In this document: positions 25,177 to 31,862 of the stretch, piece after piece
How the letters are laid out: each line of letters opens with the position of its first letter
Numbering within the stretch: position 1 is the stretch's first letter
Assembly (NCBI RefSeq): GCF_022698145.1
Contig: NZ_JALDAX010000004.1
Span: forward strand, 62,001 to 126,000
Origin: Streptomyces spinosisporus
Lineage (GTDB): Bacteria; Actinomycetota; Actinomycetes; Streptomycetales; Streptomycetaceae
DNA: 64,000 bases
Direction of reading: 5' to 3'
Translations under genes and position numbers: made by a program
Notes under the pieces: model-generated
Told to the model about the DNA's origin: nothing
The model's database searches: none
What the model saw: only the letters and a program-made list of their open reading frames with translations

Positions 25177-26323
25177 GGAGCCGCGGCCGGACCCCCATCT
25201 GTGCCCGGTCCGCCGCCTCCGCGCCCTCGGTCCAGCCCGCCGCGTCGCTGACGCCGCGCAGGCGGGTCGTGGTCGTGCGGGGGAACATGCGGTCCGTGTG
25301 GGCCGTGACCGCGACCTCGCGGGAGGCCAGGACCGGGAGCAGGTCGTCGGTCACCTGCGTCTCCGCGGCGGCCGCGAGGCGGGTGCCCGTGCGGTGGGCG
25401 TAGGCCGCGAGGAAGGACTGCCGGAAGGTCTTGGTGCGCTTGCGGCCGCCCGCGCGCTGGGCCGCCTCCGCCCTGGTCATCGCCGTCGTGGCCTGGACCA
25501 GGAGCGAGGTGTACAGGATCTCGACCGCCTCCAGGTCGGCCTCGAAGCCGACGACCGTGGAGAAGCCCATCGGTTCGTTCCACACCGCGCGGCAGTGGTT
25601 GGCGGTGGCCACCGCGTCCAGCAGCACCGCCTTGGCCTGCTCGTACGGCGCCTCGACACCGATCCGGCAGGCGCCGGGGGCCGCCGCGGTCGGGGTGAGG
25701 GCCGCCAGCAGCGCCTCGTCGATGCTGTGCCGGGCCATCAGCTCCTGCGCCTTGGCGGACAGCGCCTCCGCCTCCTGTGGGAAGCCGGTCGCCTCGGCCT
25801 TGGCGAGCAGCGCGCGGATACGGGTGAGCATGCGGGACTCGGAGCCGCCGGACGCGGTACCGGGCCGGTGCGTGGGTTCGTGCTCGTCGAGGGGTTCGAG
25901 CGCGGGCAGGCGCAGCAGGAGGCGGTACAGCTCCAGGACGGTGGTCGCGTGCGTGAAGCGGTCGGGGCGGGCGCGGGCGGCCGCTTCCGCCGACTCGGCG
26001 GCCCCGGCGCTGAGTTCGTCCAGTTGCGCGCGCCATCGGGGTCCGCGCGGTCTGTCGTGCGCCTGCTGCGCGCGGATCAGCTCCGCCGCCAGCCGTACGT
26101 GTACGTCGTCCAACTCCCGCCGCACGATCCGTACGACATCGGCGGGCTGCCAGCCACGCCGCCAGGCCGCCGCGACGAACTCCTGCCCGCGGCGGGCGAG
26201 TTCGGCGTCCGCCGCCGTGTCCGCGGCCAGCAGCGACGCGCCCGTGTCGAGGGCCGTGTCGCTCTCGGCGTACAGGGCGGCCCGAAAGGCGTGGTCGACG
26301 GTGCCGGCGGTGGCGCTGCTCAT
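25145..26323 (-). CDS. DUF2786 domain protein
   Basis: A 392-residue protein. A DUF2786 segment (RMLTRIRALLAKAEATGFPQEAEALSAKAQELMARHSIDEALL) lies near the middle, followed by a region with YEQAKAVLLDAVATANHC and FRQSFLAAYAHRTGTRL, as in related uncharacterised actinomycete proteins. No membrane segment or catalytic motif that I can name. I chose ATG at 26323; the open frame upstream runs into the intergenic direct repeats. The C-terminus is built from an 18-bp repeat. Divergent from the SDR gene. Confidence 0.85.
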   Translation of the reverse strand: MSSATAGTVDHAFRAALYAESDTALDTGASLLAADTAADAELARRGQEFVAAAWRRGWQPADVVRIVRRELDDVHVRLAAELIRAQQAHDRPRGPRWRAQLDELSAGAAESAEAAARARPDRFTHATTVLELYRLLLRLPALEPLDEHEPTHRPGTASGGSESRMLTRIRALLAKAEATGFPQEAEALSAKAQELMARHSIDEALLAALTPTAAAPGACRIGVEAPYEQAKAVLLDAVATANHCRAVWNEPMGFSTVVGFEADLEAVEILYTSLLVQATTAMTRAEAAQRAGGRKRTKTFRQSFLAAYAHRTGTRLAAAAETQVTDDLLPVLASREVAVTAHTDRMFPRTTTTRLRGVSDAAGWTEGAEAADRAQMGVRPRLPRDGRDARDA

Positions 26324-26338
26324 GCGTCGATCGTACAG

Positions 26339-26368
26339 AATCGACACCGCGCCCATTAAAATCGACAC
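26339..26368. promoter_or_regulatory. Direct repeats between the DUF2786 gene and the SDR-TetR operon
   Basis: AATCGACAC occurs at 26339-26347 and 26360-26368, 21 bases apart start to start, close to two turns of the helix. They lie in the short, locally AT-richer divergent region. A possible operator for the TetR regulator encoded in the SDR operon; inference only. Confidence 0.45.
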
Positions 26369-26430
26369 TGTGTAGACTTTCGGTTGAGGGAGGGCGGTCC
26401 AGCTCTCCGTACGACCTTTCTGGAGGAGCA

Positions 26431-27279
26431 GTGCAGCAGCAGAAGTGGCTCGTCACCGGCGTCAGCACGGGCCTCGGCCGTGCCTTCGCCCAGGCCGCCC
26501 TGGCCGCGGGACATACGGTCGTGGGAACGGTCCGCTCCGAGGAGGACCTGCGGGCCTTCGAAGAACTCAGGCCCGGGTCCGCTCACGGCCGCGTCCTCGA
26601 TGTCACGGACGCCGACGCCGTCTCACGTGTGATCACGGAGGTGGAGCAGACCGTCGGCCCCCTGGATGTCGTGATCGCCAACGCCGGCTACGGCCTGGAG
26701 GGCACCTTCGAGGAAACCCCGCTGGCCGAGGTGCGGCGGCAGTTCGAGGTCAACGTGTTCGGGGCGGTGGCCACGCTGCAGGCAGCCCTGCCCCACATGC
26801 GCCGGCGCCGCCGCGGACATCTGATGGCCGTCACCTCCATGGGCGGGCTCATGGCCGTACCCGGCATGTCCGCCTACTGCGGCAGCAAGTTCGCCCTGGA
26901 AGGCATCCTGGAAGCGCTGGGCAAGGAGGTCGCACAGTTCGGGATCCATGTGACGGCGATCGAGCCCGGCTCCTTCCGCACCGACTGGGCGGGACGGTCC
27001 ATGACACGCGCCGAGCGATCCGTCGACGACTACGACGAGCTGTTCGTCCCCATCCGGGAGGCGCGGCGGAAGGCCAGCGGGAACCAGCTGGGCAACCCCG
27101 CCAAGGCCGGCGACGCCGTCGTGCACATCGCGTCGGTCGACCGGCCGCCGGCCCACCTCGTTCTGGGTTCGGACGCGCTGCGACTGGTCACCGCCGCGCG
27201 CACTGCCGTCGACGAGGACATCCGCGCATGGGAGCCCCTCTCCCGTACGACCGACTTCGCCGAGGGGGCCCAGCTCTGA
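26431..27279 (+). CDS. Short-chain dehydrogenase/reductase
   Basis: A 282-residue classical SDR. Cofactor motif TGVSTGLGRAFA (TGxxxGxG), NAG in VIANAGYGLEG, and catalytic Ser/Tyr/Lys in VTSMGGLMAVPGMSAYCGSKFALEG (YxxxK as YCGSK). The length with an extra C-terminal region resembles the retinol-dehydrogenase-like SDR group. GTG start directly after GGAGGAGCA. Its TGA stop overlaps the ATG of the TetR gene (TGATG), so the two are co-translated. Substrate unknown. Confidence 0.93.
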   Translation: MQQQKWLVTGVSTGLGRAFAQAALAAGHTVVGTVRSEEDLRAFEELRPGSAHGRVLDVTDADAVSRVITEVEQTVGPLDVVIANAGYGLEGTFEETPLAEVRRQFEVNVFGAVATLQAALPHMRRRRRGHLMAVTSMGGLMAVPGMSAYCGSKFALEGILEALGKEVAQFGIHVTAIEPGSFRTDWAGRSMTRAERSVDDYDELFVPIREARRKASGNQLGNPAKAGDAVVHIASVDRPPAHLVLGSDALRLVTAARTAVDEDIRAWEPLSRTTDFAEGAQL

Positions 27280-27893
27280 TGCCCGGTCGTTCCCCCGCAC
27301 GCAGCAGGCGGGCCACCGAGCGCAAGGGCGATGTCCGCGAGCGGGCCATCCTGGACACCTGCGAGGCCCTGCTCGCGCAGAAGGGCTACGACGCCATGAC
27401 CGTCGGCGACCTCGCCCAGGGCGCCGGCATCACACGCGGCGCCCTGTACTTCTACTTCGGTTCAAAACAGGAAGCGGTCACGGCACTCGTGGCCCGGACC
27501 GTCGAGCACCTGTGGGAGCGGTCACGGACCACCGCACAGGCCGACGAGCCGCGCCAGGCCATCGCAGCGGCCATGCAACGCACCGTCGACCTGTGGAACG
27601 AGCACGGCCTGGTCATGCGCACGGCGATCGACCTGTCGTTGACCGTGCCGGAGATCGGCGAACTGTGGAGCCGTACGGCCGACTTGTTCATCACGGCCAT
27701 CACCGCCGTCCTGGAACGAGCCGGCGTCGAGGCCGGCACCGAACCGGAGCAGGCGTCGGCGATGGCACGCGCCCTGTGCTGGATGATCGAGCGCAGCTTC
27801 TATCACGCCTCGCAGGAGTCCCGCGAGGAGCTGCAGAGGGCGTCCTCGACCTGCGAACACATCTGGCTGATCAGCGCCGGTCTGGTCGGCTGA
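27279..27893 (+). CDS. TetR-family regulator (EthR-like)
   Basis: A 204-residue regulator. N-terminal HTH: ILDTCEALLAQKGYDAMTVGDLAQGAGITRGALYFYFGSKQEAVTALV. The C-terminal ligand domain (RTVEHLWERSR, LWNEHGLVMRTAIDLS, ALCWMIERSFYHAS) resembles EthR-type TetR proteins. It overlaps the SDR stop by one base and probably represses the SDR operon. Ligand unknown. Confidence 0.93.
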   Translation: MPGRSPARSRRATERKGDVRERAILDTCEALLAQKGYDAMTVGDLAQGAGITRGALYFYFGSKQEAVTALVARTVEHLWERSRTTAQADEPRQAIAAAMQRTVDLWNEHGLVMRTAIDLSLTVPEIGELWSRTADLFITAITAVLERAGVEAGTEPEQASAMARALCWMIERSFYHASQESREELQRASSTCEHIWLISAGLVG

Positions 27894-27922
27894 GGCTCCG
27901 GTGCGGGCGGTCGGGCGCCGGC

Positions 27923-27953
27923 TTGACTTCGCGTGCGCTCCAAGTCCTAGCTT
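27923..27953 (+). promoter_or_regulatory. MerR-type promoter of the aldo/keto reductase gene
   Basis: -35 TTGACT (27923-27928) and -10 TAGCTT (27948-27953) are separated by 19 bp, the over-long spacer of MerR-activated promoters, with the dyad GACTT-N12-AAGTC in and beside the spacer. No MerR gene is adjacent except tipA 15 kb away, whose operator is different, so the activator must lie elsewhere. Confidence 0.7.
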
Positions 27954-28015
27954 CACAGGCGTTCGCCAGGGCTTGAGGTACCGCCCGGTCCGCCGGGCAG
28001 GAGGAGTGTCCGCGC

Positions 28016-29008
28016 ATGATCACCCGAACCACGCTCGGCTCGCCGGGGCTCACCGTCAGCGCGATGGGCCTGGGGTGCATGGGGATGAGCGAGAGCTACG
28101 GCGCCGCCGACTGGGACGGCGGCCTGGCCACCATCGACCGGGCCCTTGAGCTGGGCGTCACCTTCCTGGACACCGCCGACGCCTACGGCACCGGGCACAA
28201 CGAGGTGCTGGTGGGCCGGGCCGTCAACGGCCGCCGGGACCGGGTGCAGGTGGCCACCAAGTTCGGCATCGACCGCAGTGCCGGCGACCGGGCGCGCCGC
28301 ATCCGCGGTGCCCGGGACTTCGTGCTGCGCTCCTGCGACGCCTCGCTGCTGCGGCTGGGCGTCGAGGTGATCGACCTGTACTACGCCCACCGCCCGCCCC
28401 AGGACGTGGAGATCGAGGAGACCGTCGGGGCGATGGCCGAGCTGGTCGAGGCGGGCAAGGTCCGCCATCTGGGCCTGTCCGAGGTCGACGGCGAACTGCT
28501 GCGCCGGGCGCACGCGGTGCACCCGATCACGGCGGTGCAGAGCGAGTACTCGCTGTGGACCCGCGACGTCGAGGCGGTCACCCCGGTGATGGCCGAGCTG
28601 GGGGTCGGGCTGGTGCCGTACTCGCCGCTGGGGCGGGGGTTCCTGACCGGCGCCCTGGACCGCTCCGCGCTGGGCGAGAAGGACTTCCGGCGCACCAACC
28701 CCCGCTTCGCGGGAGAGGCCGGCGAGGCCAACGAGAAGATCGCGCAGACCGTGCGCGAGGTGGCCGACCGGCTGGGTGCCACTCCGGCCCAGGTGGCGCT
28801 GGCCTGGGTGTACGCCCAGGCCGAGCGGCTCGGCGTGGCGGTGGCGGCCATTCCGGGCACCCGCAGCCCTGCCCGGCTGGAGCAGAACGCGGCGGCGCTG
28901 GAACTGACCCTGGACGCCGAGGCGCTGGCCGCGCTGGACCCGCTGAGCGACGAGGTGAAGGGCGAGCGCTATCTTCCCGCGCACAGCGCCGAGGTGGCTC
29001 GGGGGTAG
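28016..29008 (+). CDS. Aldo/keto reductase
   Basis: A 330-residue NADPH-dependent aldo/keto reductase of the YakC/AKR13-like group. Catalytic tetrad residues are visible: Asp and Tyr in FLDTADAYGTGHNE, Lys in VATKFGID, His in YYAHRPP. Further family blocks: VRHLGLSEV, AVQSEYSLWTRD, VPYSPLGRGFLTG and AAIPGTRSPARLEQN. GGAGGAG precedes the ATG by 9 bases. It is a single-gene unit behind a MerR-type promoter, and a repeat array follows. Confidence 0.95.
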   Translation: MITRTTLGSPGLTVSAMGLGCMGMSESYGAADWDGGLATIDRALELGVTFLDTADAYGTGHNEVLVGRAVNGRRDRVQVATKFGIDRSAGDRARRIRGARDFVLRSCDASLLRLGVEVIDLYYAHRPPQDVEIEETVGAMAELVEAGKVRHLGLSEVDGELLRRAHAVHPITAVQSEYSLWTRDVEAVTPVMAELGVGLVPYSPLGRGFLTGALDRSALGEKDFRRTNPRFAGEAGEANEKIAQTVREVADRLGATPAQVALAWVYAQAERLGVAVAAIPGTRSPARLEQNAAALELTLDAEALAALDPLSDEVKGERYLPAHSAEVARG

Positions 29009-29048
29009 CTGGTTCGTTCGGCGCGTACGCGTGAAGGTGGGCGCGCAT

Positions 29049-29257
29049 GCAGGTTGACCGACGCGTACGTCGCGGGCCAGATCGGCGCGTATGCAGGCGG
29101 ACCGGGGCGTACGCCGCGGGCCAGATCCGCGCGCACGCAGGCAGACCGACACGCACGCGTGCCAGATTCGCGCACACGCAGGCAGACCTACACGCACGCG
29201 TGCCAGATCGCGCGCACGCAAGCAGACCGACACGCACGCGTGCAGATTGGCGTGCAC
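29049..29257. repeat. Five tandem 40-44 bp repeats between convergent genes
   Basis: Units at 29049-29092, 29093-29136, 29137-29177, 29178-29217 and 29218-29257 (44, 44, 41, 40, 40 bp). Each begins GCAGGCAGACCGACAC or a close variant and continues through CGCACGCGTGCCAGAT to GCGCGCAC. Units 1-2 form one subtype and 3-5 another. The gap 29009-29328 contains no gene; open frames here only reflect the repeat. It lies between the stops of the reductase and S41-like genes, so it may act in transcription termination or be a neutral minisatellite. Confidence 0.85.
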
Positions 29258-29328
29258 GACGTTCGGTTCGACGGCGTCGTGACGTCGCGCGCGCCCACCG
29301 GTGCCCTCCCCCGTCACGACCAGCCGGG

Positions 29329-30267
29329 TCAGCCGCGGATGAGGGCCAGTGACCGGTCGAGGGCGTCCGCGATCGTGCAGGGGACGTCCGGGAGGACGCC
29401 GGTTCCTTCCCAGTTGGTGCCGGAGACGGGGTTGATCGCCCGGCCGATCGGGATGGTGGCCTCCAGGTTCGGGTGGACGGTCCAGCCCTCGCGGGGATGG
29501 GCGCCGCCGCGGGTGGGCTCGCCCACCACGGTCGCGCGGCCCAACTGCTGGAGGTCGTAGGCCAGTTCCTCGGCGGCGGAGAAGGTGTCGGGGCCGGTGA
29601 GGACGTGGAGCGGTTTGGTGCCGCCGAAGCGGGCGCCGGGTACGTGCGGCTGGGTCCAGGACTGGTCGTACCGGTCGCCCACGCGCGCGTACATGGTGTT
29701 GAGGTGGGTGCGCTCGTCCAGGAGGTGGCTGCAGACGAAGGCGACGGTGTCCGGGTCGCCGCCGCGGTTGCCCCTGAGGTCGAGGATCAGCGCGTCGGCG
29801 CGTGCGACCAGGGTGAGCGCGGCGGTGAGCGGCTCGGCGGACCATTCGAGCGGGAAGAGGGCGGGGGCCAGTTCGAGCAGTGCGGTCCCGCCGGTGAGCA
29901 GTTGCACGCGCGGGACGCCGCCCAGGGAGGCCTCGAAGTCGCGGCGCATCTTGGCCAGCGCGGCCTCGCCACGGCCCTGGGGCACCTCCTCCGGGTGGTA
30001 CGCGAGCCGCAGGTGCAGATCGCCGTTGAGCGACTGCAGATCGGCGGTGACCAGGCTGCCGAGTTCCTCGGCGGTCGGCACGTCGTACGCGCCCTCCGCC
30101 AGCCGCCGGCGCAGGAGCGCGGCCAGCTGCTCGGCGATCTCCGGGAAGACGTAGTGCTCGATCAGGAGCCTGGCGGTCTCGTCGACGACCGCGGGAACGT
30201 CGGTGACGGGTGCGGGAGTCGGCGCCGGGGCGGCGGCTGAGGACGATGGCTGGCTGGTCGTGGTCAT
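29329..30267 (-). CDS. S41-family peptidase-like protein (IRBP/TSP type)
   Basis: A 312-residue protein with the Peptidase_S41 fold: an N-terminal helical segment (DETARLLIEHYVFPEIAEQLAALL), the block ADALILDLRGNRGGDPDTVAFV, and the putative nucleophile region GPDTFSAAEELAYDLQQLGRA with TFSA matching the S41 Ser. The Ser/Pro-rich start has no signal peptide, so it may be cytosolic. ATG at 30267 was chosen; GTG at 30285 is possible. Substrate unknown. It is convergent with the aldo/keto reductase across the repeat array. Confidence 0.88.
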   Translation of the reverse strand: MTTTSQPSSSAAAPAPTPAPVTDVPAVVDETARLLIEHYVFPEIAEQLAALLRRRLAEGAYDVPTAEELGSLVTADLQSLNGDLHLRLAYHPEEVPQGRGEAALAKMRRDFEASLGGVPRVQLLTGGTALLELAPALFPLEWSAEPLTAALTLVARADALILDLRGNRGGDPDTVAFVCSHLLDERTHLNTMYARVGDRYDQSWTQPHVPGARFGGTKPLHVLTGPDTFSAAEELAYDLQQLGRATVVGEPTRGGAHPREGWTVHPNLEATIPIGRAINPVSGTNWEGTGVLPDVPCTIADALDRSLALIRG

Positions 30268-30372
30268 GACAGGTGAGTCAATCACCGGTCCACCCGCGCC
30301 TCACAGGGCGTTTTCCCGGACTCGTCTCACTCCCTGAGAATTCGGTCGCTTCCGTCGCCCGTCGGTTCAAGC

Positions 30373-31008
30373 ATGGCCCCCATGGTGGACATGTCTTCGT
30401 ACGCGGCCTTTCTCGTAGCGGCCTTCGCGCTCTGCATCACGCCCGGTCCCGACATGATGTTCATCGTGGCGATGGGCGGACGGGGCGGGCCCAGGACCGG
30501 GGTGCTGGCCGCGTTCGGCGTGGCCTGCGCGATGTTCGTGCACACGGTCGCCGCGGCGCTCGGGCTGTCGGCGCTGTTCCTGGCGCTGCCGACGCTGTAC
30601 CACGTGCTGCGCTGGGCCGGTGCGGCCTATCTGCTGTATCTCGCGGTCAAGGCCTTCCGGGACCGTTCGGTGCCGGTCGAGGACGGGACGCCGGCCGGGC
30701 CCGGGCGGCGGCGCGCCTTCTGGCAGGGTGCCGTCACCAATCTGCTCAACCCCAAGGTGATCCTCTTCAACGTCTCCTTCCTGCCGCAGTTCGTGGACCC
30801 CTCACTGGGGCATGTCCGCGAGCAGTTCCTGGTCTTCGGGCTGACGATCACGGTGATGGGGTTCGCCGTGGACGGCTCGATCGGCCTGCTCTCCGGCAAG
30901 CTCTCGGCCCTGCTGCGCCGAAGCCGCCGGGTGGCGCGCGGGCTGAACATCTTCAGCGGCACGGTGTTCACGGGGCTGGCGGTGAGGTTGGCGGCGACAC
31001 CGAAGTAG
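30373..31008 (+). CDS. LysE/RhtB-family amino-acid exporter
   Basis: A 211-residue membrane protein with about six hydrophobic segments and the LysE/RhtB landmarks ITPGPDMMFIV near the N-terminus, GVACAMFVHTVAAALGLSALF, LRWAGAAYLLYLAVKAFR and NLLNPKVILFNVSFLPQF. The family exports amino acids such as lysine, homoserine or threonine; the substrate here is not predictable. Start chosen at the first ATG (30373); ATGs at 30382 and 30391 are also possible. Confidence 0.93.
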   Translation: MAPMVDMSSYAAFLVAAFALCITPGPDMMFIVAMGGRGGPRTGVLAAFGVACAMFVHTVAAALGLSALFLALPTLYHVLRWAGAAYLLYLAVKAFRDRSVPVEDGTPAGPGRRRAFWQGAVTNLLNPKVILFNVSFLPQFVDPSLGHVREQFLVFGLTITVMGFAVDGSIGLLSGKLSALLRRSRRVARGLNIFSGTVFTGLAVRLAATPK

Positions 31009-31009
31009 C

Positions 31010-31056
31010 GTCAACCTCGGGTTGACACGGACGGGGTGTCAACTTACGGTTGACAC
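31010..31056 (+). promoter_or_regulatory. Promoter with two GTTGAC palindromes abutting the HTH/Clp-N start
   Basis: Dyad 1: GTCAACC (31010-31016), TCG, GGTTGAC (31020-31026). Dyad 2: GTGTCAAC (31036-31043), TTACG, GTTGACAC (31049-31056), ending immediately before the ATG at 31057. The -35 TTGACA (31022-31027) and -10 TACGGT (31045-31050) are 17 bp apart, so transcription should start at the ATG and the mRNA be leaderless. Both promoter boxes lie within the dyads, as expected of repression. Confidence 0.85.
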
Positions 31057-31812
31057 ATGTCGACGAACCCCATCTCCGCGTCGTCCGTACGTCTCGACGA
31101 CCTCATCGCTGCCATCAAGAAGGTCCACTCCCAGCCCCTCGACCAGCTCCAGGACGCCGTCATCGCCGCCGACCACCTCGGCGAGGTGGCCGACCACCTG
31201 ATCGGCCACTTCGTGGACCAGGCCCGGCGCTCGGGCGCCTCCTGGACCGACATCGGCCAGAGCATGGGCGTCACCCGGCAGGCGGCACAGAAGCGGTTCG
31301 TGCCCAAGGAGTCGGCCGAACTCGACCCCAACCAGGGCTTCAGCCGCTACACCATGCTCGCCAGGAACGTGGTGATCACCGCCCACAACACGGCCAAGAC
31401 CTCCAGGAACGCCGAGGTCGTGCCCGCCCATCTGGTCATCGGCCTGGTCGCGGAACCGAACGGCCTCGCGGCCAAGGCGATCGCCGCGCAGGGCGTTACG
31501 GCCGACGCCGTGCGCGAGGCCGCCACCGCCGCGCTCCCGCCGGCCTCCGAGGAGCCCCCGGAGCTCGTCCCCTACGGCTCGGACGCCAAGAAGGTCCTGG
31601 AACTGACCTTCCGCGAAGCCCTACGCCTCGGCCACAACTACATCGGCACCGAACACATCCTCCTGGCCATGCTGGAGTTCGAACACGGCACAGGAGTGCT
31701 CTCCAACCTCGGCGTCGAGAAAGCGCCCGCGGAGGCCGAGATCGCCAAGGCGCTCGAGGGCTATCTGAAGCTCCAGGGCGAGGGGGGCGAGCCTGGGCAG
31801 CAGGCCGAGTAG
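31057..31812 (+). CDS. HTH / Clp amino-terminal repeat protein
   Basis: A 251-residue protein. Residues 10-82 include a helix-turn-helix-like segment, SGASWTDIGQSMGVTRQAAQKRF (about 60-82). Residues about 95-235 hold two Clp N-terminal repeats (FSRYTMLARNVVITAHNTAK...HLVIGLVAEP and KKVLELTFREALRLGHNYIGTEHILLAML). There is no AAA ATPase domain, so it is not a ClpC chaperone. The fold combination suggests a DNA-binding regulator sensing a Clp substrate or adaptor (inference). It very likely represses itself through the two dyads at its promoter. The damage-type polymerase gene follows 50 bp later. Confidence 0.88.
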   Translation: MSTNPISASSVRLDDLIAAIKKVHSQPLDQLQDAVIAADHLGEVADHLIGHFVDQARRSGASWTDIGQSMGVTRQAAQKRFVPKESAELDPNQGFSRYTMLARNVVITAHNTAKTSRNAEVVPAHLVIGLVAEPNGLAAKAIAAQGVTADAVREAATAALPPASEEPPELVPYGSDAKKVLELTFREALRLGHNYIGTEHILLAMLEFEHGTGVLSNLGVEKAPAEAEIAKALEGYLKLQGEGGEPGQQAE

Positions 31813-31832
31813 GGCGAGCAGGCCTGGCGCCG

Positions 31833-31856
31833 TTGTCAGACCCCCCCTGCGACACT
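31833..31856 (+). promoter_or_regulatory. Possible damage-type promoter of the family-A polymerase gene
   Basis: TTGTCAGAC (31833-31841) followed by -10-like GACACT (31851-31856), ending 6 bases before the ATG at 31863. It resembles the LexA-independent (RecA-NDp/PafBC) promoter TTGTCRGTG-N8-TANNNT, though the gap is one base longer and the -10 begins with G. A cleaner match stands in front of holB. Confidence 0.45.
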
Positions 31857-31862
31857 CGCAGC

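Noticed and set aside
28578..29237. Cys-rich repeat protein on the minus strand
   Set aside because: The apparent repeats (LACARSG, LPACARIW) simply translate the intergenic DNA repeat; the frame runs on into antisense of the aldo/keto reductase and has no ribosome site.
29049..29257. CRISPR array
   Set aside because: Units are directly abutting with no unique spacers, lengths vary from 40 to 44 bp, and no cas gene is present.
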